A DNA stretch of 64,000 bases from Sediminibacillus massiliensis (lineage in GTDB: Bacteria > Bacillota > Bacilli > Bacillales > Amphibacillaceae): NCBI RefSeq assembly GCF_900156915.1, contig NZ_LT732535.1, positions 1,017,823-1,081,822 on the forward strand, written 5' to 3'. Position 1 is the first letter of the stretch. Each line of letters begins with the position of its first letter. The notes beneath the pieces were generated by a model. That model saw only the letters and a list, made by a program, of their open reading frames with translations. It ran no database searches and was not told where the DNA came from. This document shows positions 40,876-49,713 of this stretch, piece by piece. A program made the translations under genes and the position numbers.

Positions 40876-41631
40876 TTGAACAAAAAATGGTTATTGAGTG
40901 TATCCCTTGCAGCGGTTGTTGCGGTCACCACTGCATGCGGAAATGATAATGAAGAGGCTAAGCAGCAAGAGGAAGCTGCAGGAAATAAAACAGAACAGGC
41001 AGAAACCCCCGAACCTGATTTAGAAAATATCCCAAAGGTAGTAGCAGAAGTAAATGGAGAAGAAATCGGCAAAGAAGAATTTGTGTCGACTTACGAAGGG
41101 CAATACCAACAAATGGCTATGCAATCCCAAATGACAGGGGAAAGTGTAGACCAGGATCAGTTGAAGAAACAAACCGCGGAATCCTTGATCGGCCAGGAAC
41201 TGCTTGTTCAAGAAGCAAACAATGCTGGCTATAAAGCTTCCGAAGATGACATCAATGAAACAATGGATGAATTGGCAGCAGAAAACGGACTCGAATCGAA
41301 GGAAGAGTTTTTGTCTGCTTTGGAAGAACAAGGAATGGATAAAGAAGAAGTCAATTCCCAGATTGAAATGCAAGTAAAGGTGGATAAACTTGTTGCCGAA
41401 AAATCGGGTAACATAGAGGCCACTGATGAAGAGATTGAAAAAACATACAACCAAATGGTCGCACAACAAGAGAAAATGACCCAACAAAATGGACAAGAGT
41501 CGGAAATTCCGCCTTTGGAGGAAGTTAAATCCGATGTCGAACAACAAATTATAAGCCAAAAAGAAATAGAAGAAACCCAAAAAATCGTGGAGGATTTGCG
41601 GGAACAGGCAGATGTCAAAATCAACCTGTAA
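40876..41631 (+). CDS. SurA N-terminal domain lipoprotein
   Basis: The protein has 251 residues. The N-terminus is a lipoprotein signal ending 'VTTACGN', so it should be anchored outside the cytoplasmic membrane. After an acidic linker comes a SurA/PrsA-like N-terminal chaperone domain ('VVAEVNGEEIGKEEFVSTYE', 'LIGQELLVQEANNAGYKAS'). Unlike PrsA, no parvulin (PpiC) domain follows; the remaining 120 residues are helical. It may be a foldase-like chaperone without proline isomerase activity. The start is a TTG with AAAGGGGAA upstream. Confidence 0.83.
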   Translation: MNKKWLLSVSLAAVVAVTTACGNDNEEAKQQEEAAGNKTEQAETPEPDLENIPKVVAEVNGEEIGKEEFVSTYEGQYQQMAMQSQMTGESVDQDQLKKQTAESLIGQELLVQEANNAGYKASEDDINETMDELAAENGLESKEEFLSALEEQGMDKEEVNSQIEMQVKVDKLVAEKSGNIEATDEEIEKTYNQMVAQQEKMTQQNGQESEIPPLEEVKSDVEQQIISQKEIEETQKIVEDLREQADVKINL

Positions 41632-41640
41632 ATATTCTAG

Positions 41641-41671
41641 AAAACCAGTTCCTTTAAGGGGAACTGGTTTT
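41641..41671. terminator. Bidirectional terminator between the SurA-N gene and yidC2
   Basis: AAAACCAGTTCC pairs with GGAACTGGTTTT, followed by T-residues on the plus strand. Confidence 0.92.
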
Positions 41672-41683
41672 TTGATTCATCAT

Positions 41684-42481
41684 TCAATTGTTCGATGGCG
41701 CGGATTCTTCCAGCCGTTCCTTTGAATCATTCAAGTAAACATTGTGTGCAAAAAGCGTCTGCATAATCACGAACAGACCTCCTACCGACCAATATAAAGG
41801 AAGGGCGGCGGGCAAATTCAACGAAACGATCAGAATCATAGCCGGGGATATCAATCCCATCAGCTTGATCATCTGGTTCCCTTGCTGCTGGTCGACAGGC
41901 ATGCTTTTCTGCTGTACTTTAAACTGAAGAAAATAAATGGCCCCGGCAATCAATGCAAGCGGGATGTTCGGCTCTCCCAAGTTAAACCACAAAAATGTAT
42001 GAGTGGCAATTTCCGTCGAGCTCTTGATGGCATAGTAGAATCCCATCAAAACAGGCATCTGGATAAGCATTGGGAGACATCCCATCGATAATGGGTTTAC
42101 GCCGTGCTTTCTGTAAAGCTCCATCATTTCCTTTTGCAATTCGGCCTGATCTTCCCGTTTTTCGCTCTTCTTCAATTCCTGCTGGATCCGATCCATTTCC
42201 GGTTTTATGACTGCCATTTTTTCTTTCATATGCTTTTGGTTTTTATACTGTTTTAGCATAAAAGGCATCAACAGGAGCCGGATTAACAACGTGACCAGGA
42301 TAATGGCAATCCCATAACTGCCATCGAACAGATATGCAGCTGATTTGATCAAGTAGGTAAAAGGGGCGACGAAAACAAGATGCAAAAAACCGCCATCACC
42401 TGTATCGCTGCCAGAACATCCGCTTAACAGCAAAGTTGTAAAAATAAATATATTTGTAATGAAAAATAAACGTTTCAACAT
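41684..42481 (-). CDS. yidC2: YidC/Oxa1 membrane protein insertase (YidC2 type, lipoprotein)
   Basis: This 265-residue insertase begins with a lipoprotein signal ('TTLLLSGCSG') and has five transmembrane helices of the 60KD_IMP domain. Its basic hydrophilic groove segment ('LLIRLLLMPFMLKQYKN') includes the conserved Arg. 'GVNPLSMGCLPMLIQMPVL' is the family signature. The start is the ATG with AAGGAGG immediately upstream. That ribosome binding site is paired in a hairpin with the end of the preceding mifM-like gene, as in B. subtilis, where YidC2 is made only when SpoIIIJ activity falls. Confidence 0.92.
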   Translation of the reverse strand: MLKRLFFITNIFIFTTLLLSGCSGSDTGDGGFLHLVFVAPFTYLIKSAAYLFDGSYGIAIILVTLLIRLLLMPFMLKQYKNQKHMKEKMAVIKPEMDRIQQELKKSEKREDQAELQKEMMELYRKHGVNPLSMGCLPMLIQMPVLMGFYYAIKSSTEIATHTFLWFNLGEPNIPLALIAGAIYFLQFKVQQKSMPVDQQQGNQMIKLMGLISPAMILIVSLNLPAALPLYWSVGGLFVIMQTLFAHNVYLNDSKERLEESAPSNN

Positions 42482-42523
42482 ACTCCTCCTTATAATGTTA
42501 AATCTAAACGACAAGGAGGGTAT
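42480..42523 (-). promoter_or_regulatory. Hairpin sequestering the yidC2 ribosome binding site
   Basis: On the minus strand ATACCCTCCTT (plus 42513-42523, inside the last codons of the mifM-like gene) pairs with AAGGAGGAGTAT (plus 42480-42491): 11 pairs with a single bulged A. A ribosome stalled near the end of the upstream gene would open this stem. Confidence 0.8.
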
Positions 42524-42794
42524 GATGGTCGTCATTATCTGAATCAGGTGCATCCTTTCTCTTAATGCAAGTGGTTATACAACATATGATGGTATCGAAC
42601 ATGCAATCCTGGCTGACCTGCACACCACCGACAAGCGACCTTTCGCAGCCATTGCTTGTCCTCAACAAAGTATAACTGTTTGATGGTCCATCCATCATTT
42701 GTTTTGCAATATGAAGGGACAACGGCAGAAGTGCCGACATCAGACATATGTAGAACTGTAAATTCATCGGCAATTCAAAAAGTACTTCGAACAC
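42504..42794 (-). CDS. mifM: MifM-like regulatory arrest peptide upstream of yidC2
   Basis: This is a 96-residue frame (B. subtilis MifM has 95). It has one N-terminal transmembrane stretch ('NLQFYICLMSALLPLSLHIA'). The C-terminus 'ITTCIKRKDAPDSDNDDHH' plus 'TLLVV' mirrors the MifM arrest region (ITTWIRK, an acidic D/E cluster, then a Ser-Leu-Leu end). The start is a GTG with GGGAGGGG upstream. The gene ends 22 bp before yidC2, and its final codons form the anti-Shine-Dalgarno arm of the yidC2 hairpin. MifM monitors membrane insertion: when its own insertion fails, the ribosome stalls and yidC2 is translated. Position, length and C-terminal pattern all agree; overall identity is low, as usual for arrest peptides. 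Confidence 0.8.
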   Translation of the reverse strand: MFEVLFELPMNLQFYICLMSALLPLSLHIAKQMMDGPSNSYTLLRTSNGCERSLVGGVQVSQDCMFDTIICCITTCIKRKDAPDSDNDDHHTLLVV

Positions 42795-43017
42795 GCTGCT
42801 CCCCTCCCGAAATGTAATCTTATCTTTATTATATACGGTGACTGATTGGATTTGGTTTCACTTTTTTGACCATTAAAACAATATTATAACATATAATTCG
42901 CTTTGAACCCTCAGTCCACTTGATGGATGGTTTAATTGAACTTTCGGAGTAAGCAGGAAAAGCGCATCTGACAGCAGATACGCTTAAATAAATGATGCAT
43001 AAATAAGTGATTGAATC

Positions 43018-43530
43018 TCATTTCAATTGCTTTCCGAAAATCACGAAAGGCCGCTGTTTACCTACCGGATAAAAAGGTTCCTTGACAACGGTCCAACCTG
43101 AAGATTCATACAAAGCCCTGGCAGCTGTATTATTTGTTTGCGTAGTTAATACAGACTTTTTATAAGGAACTTTTTCCAAGAGTTTTTCCATTAATAATCT
43201 GCCAAAGTGTTTATTTCTTTGCAATGGATGCACACCAAGTTCCACCAACTCAAAACAGTCTTCAAACCATACTTTCGAAGCTGAGTACGGTAGATCGCTT
43301 TCCATCAAATCTCTGTAATATTGCCCGGGCAATGAGTGGTATCCATATACATACCCGAGCAATTCTCTGTCATCTGAAAGCAATAGCAAACCCTTGAATC
43401 CCACGTAATCAGCATGTCTCACCAACCGTTCATTAATTAACCGGTCATTATAATTCCATATGTAATTATACAAGTCTGCTACTTGATTTATATGTCTGTC
43501 ATTGTTTTGCAATTCGACCAACTGCACCAT
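43018..43530 (-). CDS. GNAT-family N-acetyltransferase
   Basis: This 170-residue protein has the acetyl-CoA motif 'ELGVHPLQRNKHFGRLLMEK' (Q/RxxGxG/A type, somewhat degenerate) and the C-terminal 'QTNNTAARALYESSGWTVV'. It is a cytoplasmic acetyltransferase of unknown substrate. It is monocistronic and unrelated to the genes on either side. Confidence 0.8.
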   Translation of the reverse strand: MVQLVELQNNDRHINQVADLYNYIWNYNDRLINERLVRHADYVGFKGLLLLSDDRELLGYVYGYHSLPGQYYRDLMESDLPYSASKVWFEDCFELVELGVHPLQRNKHFGRLLMEKLLEKVPYKKSVLTTQTNNTAARALYESSGWTVVKEPFYPVGKQRPFVIFGKQLK

Positions 43531-43621
43531 TTGTTCCCCCTACCTCTCTCTGGACAATGGTAATATTCATGTAATATTGTCAAAAAACATCCTTAATTTT
43601 CTATTGTTGGTTAAAGTTGAA

Positions 43622-43657
43622 CGGTTTCTCCGGTAAGGGATATATTACCAGGAACCG
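43622..43657. other. Isolated 36-nt nested hairpin between divergent genes
   Basis: CGGTT pairs with AACCG on the outside, and GGTAA pairs with TTACC inside, flanked by TCC/GGA. It lies between the divergent GNAT and SleB-type genes, with no T-run, so it is more likely an operator or leader structure than a terminator. Confidence 0.35.
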
Positions 43658-43784
43658 CCCCTTCCCTGACAATCACTGGGGTTATATTGCTTGAATTTCA
43701 AATGTTATTTTTTGGTTAATGAATAACTATGTTACAATTGATAGCCTTTTTAGTAGACTTCACGTTTACTAGGAGGTTGAAGCA

Positions 43785-44366
43785 ATGAAAAAACACCATT
43801 TATCATTCCTGGCAGCAGCGCTAATTGTCGGATACCTGGCCATACCGATCAGCGCCGATGCTTCCATTATAAATAATGAAGAAGACTCTTGGAATATTTC
43901 GACTTATTTCGCGGATTCTCCTTCCCGTACTGAGAAAGTACAAGTTCACAAACAAAGCTCGCTAAATCCGAGCAAGAAAAAAGACCTTCCCCCATCCATC
44001 TCGGCTGAGGAAAAGAATTTAATGGCAAGACTTGTCCATGCAGAAGCTGAAGGTGAATCATATAAAGGGAAAGTTGCCGTAGCGACAGTTGTTTTGAACC
44101 GCGTCGAGCATGAAGGTTTTCCTGATTCAATAAAGGAAGTTGTTTACCAAAGGACTGGAAAGGTTTATGCTTTCTCCCCTGTTCAAAATGGTTCAATCAA
44201 TCAATTACCAGGTGAAGATTCCGTCAAAGCAGTCGAAGAAGCTCTCACAAATGGCGGTCAAAATAATGACTCCCTATATTTCTACAACCCGAAAACAGCA
44301 AAGAGCGAGTGGATTTTGACCCGTAAAGTAACCCACACAATCGGTAACCACCGATTTGCAGAATAA
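43785..44366 (+). CDS. SleB/CwlJ-type cell wall hydrolase (YkvT-like)
   Basis: The protein has 193 residues. The N-terminal signal peptide ends near 'ISADASI', so it is secreted. From residue 75 the Hydrolase_2 (SleB catalytic) domain follows: 'LMARLVHAEAEGESYKGKVA' with the catalytic Glu, 'ATVVLNRVEHEGFPDSIKEV' and 'FYNPKTAKSEWI'. It is probably a lytic transglycosylase acting on peptidoglycan. The domain resembles the germination enzyme SleB, but there is no peptidoglycan-binding repeat, as in B. subtilis YkvT. A terminator follows. Confidence 0.88.
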   Translation: MKKHHLSFLAAALIVGYLAIPISADASIINNEEDSWNISTYFADSPSRTEKVQVHKQSSLNPSKKKDLPPSISAEEKNLMARLVHAEAEGESYKGKVAVATVVLNRVEHEGFPDSIKEVVYQRTGKVYAFSPVQNGSINQLPGEDSVKAVEEALTNGGQNNDSLYFYNPKTAKSEWILTRKVTHTIGNHRFAE

Positions 44367-44370
44367 TTTC

Positions 44371-44405
44371 AAAGACCTGACTCACCAAAAGAGTAACAGG
44401 TCTTT
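44371..44405 (+). terminator. Terminator of the SleB-type gene
   Basis: AAAGACCTG pairs with CAGGTCTTT, followed by T-residues. Confidence 0.85.
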
Positions 44406-44554
44406 TTATGCTATAATTTATCTTTTTGCCCTAAGATCATTTCCTATATAGTAAAATGAAAACAATGAAAACCACGGAAATTAACTGCCTCTGTTTTAAT
44501 AGAGGAGGGAAATACCATCATGTTATCGATTCTTACTACATAGGGGGGAACGGG

Positions 44555-44743
44555 ATGACTTTAGCAGAATTCATGCCGATAATCATCATTTTCTTCGTAT
44601 TGTTGCTTTGCTTTACTACGATTGCCTTGGTTACCATATTTATAGTCAAACAGCTAAAAAAACCGGAACAAAAACTTGAAAAAGACTTAGAAGAACGGGT
44701 AGCTGATTTGGAAGAAGAAGTGAGGAAATTGAAAAAAGAATAA
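44555..44743 (+). CDS. Small single-pass membrane protein with coiled coil (62 residues)
   Basis: The start 'MTLAEFMPIIIIFFVLLLCF' opens a strongly hydrophobic helix of about 28 residues. A charged heptad-like segment ('LEKDLEERVADLEEEVRKLK') follows, suggesting a cytoplasmic coiled coil. AGGGGGG lies just upstream of the ATG. No family is recognised. It resembles many small Firmicute membrane proteins encoded near wall genes. Confidence 0.7.
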   Translation: MTLAEFMPIIIIFFVLLLCFTTIALVTIFIVKQLKKPEQKLEKDLEERVADLEEEVRKLKKE

Positions 44744-44844
44744 TTTCTTCATCATTTTTTTCTTCTTACCTTACATGGTCGAACTTAGCAATGAAGAAGA
44801 ACTTCTTTGGTGACTCTGTGCCAAAAGACAGTGCAGATTTGAAA

Positions 44845-44878
44845 AAAGTGCCTGGTCCAAGATAGGACCAAACACTTT
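44845..44878 (-). terminator. Terminator of the small acidic gene
   Basis: An interrupted stem (AAAGTG with CACTTT and TGGTCC with GGACCA) ends in TTTTTTC on the minus strand. Confidence 0.75.
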
Positions 44879-44884
44879 CCACTT

Positions 44885-45073
44885 TTATTTCATCGTCTTG
44901 TTAAACCGTTTCATGTTTTCGTCTTTTTTCAGTGATTTGACATGGAACGGATTTGCCGATGTTTCACCGGCATCAGAGCGAACTCCTATTTCTTTTCCGA
45001 TGTTATCAGAAATAATCCCTTCTCTTTCACCGTCAAAGTGTTCATCCTGTCCTTCGTTAGTTTGGAAAACCAT
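44885..45073 (-). CDS. Small hydrophilic hypothetical protein (62 residues)
   Basis: This is a short charged protein ('MVFQTNEGQDEHFDGEREGI' at the start, basic C-terminus) without cysteine or membrane segments. The ATG has TGGAGGTG at the correct distance, and a terminator follows the stop, so it is probably a real gene. No family is recognised. Confidence 0.62.
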   Translation of the reverse strand: MVFQTNEGQDEHFDGEREGIISDNIGKEIGVRSDAGETSANPFHVKSLKKDENMKRFNKTMK

Positions 45074-45160
45074 TTTAACACCTCCATGATTTTAGGATGC
45101 TTCATAATGAACGATAACATCCTTAGCTAATCGGAGTGCAAATAGCTTTTCACCCCAAAT

Positions 45161-46345
45161 TCAGTGGACAAACTGCCTGCTGGACACTTTGATTCGAGAT
45201 GCAGCTTGTTCGGCACGGTTACACGCCTCATCCACGTCCGTTCCCTGGCTCAAAACAACGGCCATCCTTCGGCCTAAGACCGTATTCGGTTTCCCGAATA
45301 CCCGCATCTGTGTAGATGGCACTTCCAATGCCTGATCAATACCTGTTAATTGAAAATCTTCGCTTTCTATCGTTGATTTAACAGCATGGCTTGCTCCGGC
45401 AGATACAAGATCGATGTCGTCTACCGGGAGTCCGAGCACTGCTCTGACATGAAGCGCGAATTCAGATAACGTCTGCGTAGCCATGGTAACCATCCCAGTA
45501 TCATGCGGACGGGGGGACACTTCACTGAAATACACCCCTGTTTCTGTGATAAACAGTTCAACACCAAATACACCATATCCTCCAAGAGCATCCGTAATCT
45601 TTCTCGAAATCTCTTCCGCTTCTTTTATTTGACCCTTGCTCAATGGATGAGGCTGCCATGACTGAATATAATCGCCGTCCTGCTGGATATGTCCGATCGG
45701 TGGACAAAAAACAGTTCCTGAAACAGAACGCACCGTAAGCAAAGTAATTTCAGATTCAAACCTGATGAATTCCTCGACGATAACTCTGTTGGTCTTCCCA
45801 CGTCCGCTTTCTATCGCTTCATCCCAGGAAAATTCAATATCCGCTTCCGTCCGGCAAATTGTCTGCCCCTTGCCGGAAGAACTCATGATCGGCTTAATCA
45901 CACAAGGAGTCCCGATAACCTTAACTGCTTGTTTTAATTCTTCCAAAGAATTCGCGAATTCGTATGATGCGGTCCGTATTCCCAATTGTTCGCTTGCAAG
46001 ACGTCTGATCCCTTCTCTGTCCATGGTCAGTTGAGTGGCATATGCTGTAGGGATGACATTATATCCTTCCCTTTCCAGCTCAAGAAGGGCAGCTGTGTCA
46101 ATAGCTTCGATTTCCGGCACTATCAAATCAGGCTGTTCTTCTTCAATAACTCCGCGCAGCTGCCCACGATCAAGCATGTCGATCACATGAAAACGATGGG
46201 CAACCTGCATTGCCGGCGCTCCTTGATAGCGATCAACAGCTACTGTTTCCACACCAAGTCTTTGGGCTTCAATGATAATTTCCTTTCCTAATTCCCCTGA
46301 ACCTAACAGCAATAGTTTTTTTGCGTCATGTAGAATTCCAACCAT
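45161..46345 (-). CDS. purT: Formate-dependent phosphoribosylglycinamide formyltransferase
   Basis: This 394-residue ATP-grasp enzyme makes formyl-GAR from GAR, formate and ATP in purine synthesis, independent of folate. Visible motifs are the N-terminal '[20 protein letters not shown]', the ATP-grasp '[16 protein letters not shown]' and '[20 protein letters not shown]' with metal-binding acids, then '[11 protein letters not shown]'. It is monocistronic, preceded by GGGAGGCGG. PurBox-like sites lie upstream of its promoter. Confidence 0.95.
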   Translation of the reverse strand: MVGILHDAKKLLLLGSGELGKEIIIEAQRLGVETVAVDRYQGAPAMQVAHRFHVIDMLDRGQLRGVIEEEQPDLIVPEIEAIDTAALLELEREGYNVIPTAYATQLTMDREGIRRLASEQLGIRTASYEFANSLEELKQAVKVIGTPCVIKPIMSSSGKGQTICRTEADIEFSWDEAIESGRGKTNRVIVEEFIRFESEITLLTVRSVSGTVFCPPIGHIQQDGDYIQSWQPHPLSKGQIKEAEEISRKITDALGGYGVFGVELFITETGVYFSEVSPRPHDTGMVTMATQTLSEFALHVRAVLGLPVDDIDLVSAGASHAVKSTIESEDFQLTGIDQALEVPSTQMRVFGKPNTVLGRRMAVVLSQGTDVDEACNRAEQAASRIKVSSRQFVH

Positions 46346-46392
46346 TTTACCGCCTCCCGAATGTTTCTATTTAAAACTATTTTACCTTTAAA

Positions 46393-46422
46393 AATATCTA
46401 AAAATCAAGCATTTACCGTCAA
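46393..46422 (-). promoter_or_regulatory. Putative purT promoter
   Basis: On the minus strand TTGACG (plus 46417-46422) and GATATT (plus 46393-46398) are spaced 18 bp. The -10 is weak. Confidence 0.4.
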
Positions 46423-46425
46423 ATT

Positions 46426-46461
46426 ACGAACTATTTTGCATTTATTTAATTTAATGTTCAA
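46426..46461 (-). promoter_or_regulatory. PurBox-like pair upstream of purT
   Basis: ACGAACTAT (46426-46434) and inverted AATGTTCAA (46453-46461) are 18 bp apart, immediately upstream of the putative -35. The spacing is identical to the guaC pair. Confidence 0.5.
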
Positions 46462-46643
46462 CTTTCATCGTCATCAGCATTTGAAAGCGGATAAAAAATC
46501 ATTCTGAATTTGTTAGGTAAGATTTCTTACAAGGTCTGTGACAAACCTACTTCTGCTTGATAATCTCATACTCATATTCTGGTTTCTGCAACGGAAAGAC
46601 AAATACAAGTAAAAATCACCGAAAATCTCATAGGAGGATTTGC

Positions 46644-48110
46644 ATGGAAAACAATGTGTATGAGGGTAATAAAAAAATATTAGGTTTCACGACTCTCGCT
46701 TTCTTTCTTACGTTCGTCGTCTGGTTTAACATGGCTCCTTTCATGTCCACATTACGGGATGTGTTCCAGTTAACCAACGATGAGATAGCTGTGTTGGCCG
46801 TAGCTAACGTGGCCCTCACTATACCCGCCCGAGTTCTCATCGGCATGCTTGTCGATAAGCTCGGACCTCGCAAGGTGTTTTCAGGGTTGTTGATCTTGCT
46901 AAGCATTCCTTGTTTTGCCTTCGCCTTATCGAATACATTCGTCCAGTTGATGATTTCCAGGATGTTCCTGGCTATTATCGGTGCCGGGTTCGTTGTCGGG
47001 ATCCGTTTGGTCTCTGAGTGGTTCCCTGCCAGACAGGTCGGTCTGGCGGAAGGCATATACGGCGGCTGGGGCAACTTCGGCTCAGCGGCGGCTGCAATGA
47101 CATTACCCACTCTTGCATTGATCTTCGGAGGGGAAAACGGCTGGCGCTACGCAGTGGGCCTGACTGGTTTAATCGTCCTTATTTATGGTTTTATTTTCAT
47201 GCGAATAGTTAAAGACACACCAAACGGGGTGACTTTCGAAAAACCGAAAAGAAGTGGGGCACTGGAAATATGCAGCTATAAAGACATGGCCGGTCTAATC
47301 ATAATGACCCTCCCTGTGTATGGCATCCTTGGTTTCTTGACATACAGACTTGATGCGGAGCTGCATTTCATCAGTCACAGTGTTGCCATACTTGTCTACA
47401 TAGCATTGACAGCTTTATTTTTATACAATGTCTACAAAATTTGGACTGTCAACAAGGAGCGTTTAAGAAGAGGGGTTCCAGACAGCGAGAAGTTCGCTTT
47501 CAAGCAGGTCGTCATCCTCGAGTTTGCTTATTTTTGCACATTTGGTTCAGAGCTGGCTGTCGTATCCATATTGCCGCAGTTTTTCGAAGAAACATTTACA
47601 CTAGGAGTAGCTCAGGCCGGCTTAATTGCTGGAAGCTTTGCCTTCATGAATTTAGTATCACGGCCGAGCGGAGGCTGGATGAGCGACAAGTATGGCCGGA
47701 AAAGGACCTTAATTGTATTGATGGCAGGGTTGGCGATCGGTTATATGCTGATGGCTCAAATCGGTTCAAGCTGGCCAATCTGGTGCGCGATCATCATGAC
47801 GATGTGTTGCTCTTTCTTTGTACAAGCAGGCGAAGGGGCAGTATATGCAATGGTTCCCCATATCAACAAAAGAGCTACTGGTCAAATTTCCGGTATGGTC
47901 GGGGCCTATGGAAACATAGGTGCCACTGCATTTTTGACCATATTCAGTTTTGTCAGTCCCAGACTGTTTTTTGTAAGCATCGGACTTGCGGCAGTTGTTT
48001 GCTTCCTGTGCACGTTCTTCTTGAAGGAACCCGGCACAGAAACTGCCAAGGAAAAGTCAGTCAAACAAGGAAAAATTGCCTCTGTTAAATCATCTGGAGT
48101 TTCCTATTAA
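46644..48110 (+). CDS. Nitrate/nitrite transporter (NarK/NasA-type MFS)
   Basis: This 488-residue MFS protein has 12 predicted helices. It carries the two glycine-rich nitrate signatures, 'GIYGGWGNFGSAAAAM' in helix 5 and 'GMVGAYGNIGATAFLT' in helix 11, and helix 2 carries the Arg of 'ALTIPARVLIGMLVDKLGPR'. It therefore moves nitrate or nitrite. The ATG at 46644 is chosen for its GGAGG; a long upstream extension is not supported. No nitrate reductase gene is adjacent, so import for assimilation versus nitrite extrusion is open. Confidence 0.9.
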   Translation: MENNVYEGNKKILGFTTLAFFLTFVVWFNMAPFMSTLRDVFQLTNDEIAVLAVANVALTIPARVLIGMLVDKLGPRKVFSGLLILLSIPCFAFALSNTFVQLMISRMFLAIIGAGFVVGIRLVSEWFPARQVGLAEGIYGGWGNFGSAAAAMTLPTLALIFGGENGWRYAVGLTGLIVLIYGFIFMRIVKDTPNGVTFEKPKRSGALEICSYKDMAGLIIMTLPVYGILGFLTYRLDAELHFISHSVAILVYIALTALFLYNVYKIWTVNKERLRRGVPDSEKFAFKQVVILEFAYFCTFGSELAVVSILPQFFEETFTLGVAQAGLIAGSFAFMNLVSRPSGGWMSDKYGRKRTLIVLMAGLAIGYMLMAQIGSSWPIWCAIIMTMCCSFFVQAGEGAVYAMVPHINKRATGQISGMVGAYGNIGATAFLTIFSFVSPRLFFVSIGLAAVVCFLCTFFLKEPGTETAKEKSVKQGKIASVKSSGVSY

Positions 48111-48204
48111 ATCGATAAAATCTCTTACTAAATTAATACCCGCGGTGACAGATGACGAGTTTCCACACTTTTATTTCAGCTTTTGCAAACAACGGATAAC
48201 GAAA

Positions 48205-48232
48205 AAGGCTGGCAGGGTTTCCTGCCAGCCTT
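48205..48232 (-). terminator. Terminator of the xylanase gene
   Basis: AAGGCTGGCAGG pairs with CCTGCCAGCCTT, with a T-run on the minus strand. It may also stop transcription from the nitrate transporter gene. Confidence 0.92.
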
Positions 48233-48240
48233 ACTTGTTA

Positions 48241-49452
<1,212 letters not shown>

Positions 49453-49478
49453 CTATTAAACCTCCTTTTCCTTTTATA

Positions 49479-49492
49479 TGTAAGCGATTACA
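49479..49492. promoter_or_regulatory. cre site of the xylanase gene
   Basis: TGTAAGCGATTACA is a near-perfect catabolite responsive element palindrome. It lies directly downstream of the putative -10 of the xylanase promoter, so CcpA (or a LacI-type regulator) would block initiation. Confidence 0.8.
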
Positions 49493-49520
49493 TTATATCA
49501 ATTGCTCATTAATTTATCTA
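49492..49520 (-). promoter_or_regulatory. Putative xylanase promoter
   Basis: On the minus strand TAGATA (plus 49515-49520) and TATAAT (plus 49492-49497) are spaced 17 bp. Confidence 0.55.
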
Positions 49521-49675
49521 GTGGACAAACTATCTAATTTACAAAAACAGGAAAATAGTTTTAAACTACACTCCCCCTTTTTCCCTATGAAATAGAGGAC
49601 AGGCAACAAAATTGGTTACTTGTTCCTATCGTTTCTGTTAAAAGAATCCCGAACACATTAAACAAGTTATATCAA

Positions 49676-49709
49676 AAAGACTAATCGCTATAGCCAGCGA
49701 TTAGTCTTT
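49676..49709 (-). terminator. Terminator of the ABC/two-component locus
   Basis: AAAGACTAATCGC pairs with GCGATTAGTCTTT, followed by a T-run on the minus strand after the permease stop codon. Confidence 0.92.
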
Positions 49710-49713
49710 TAAT

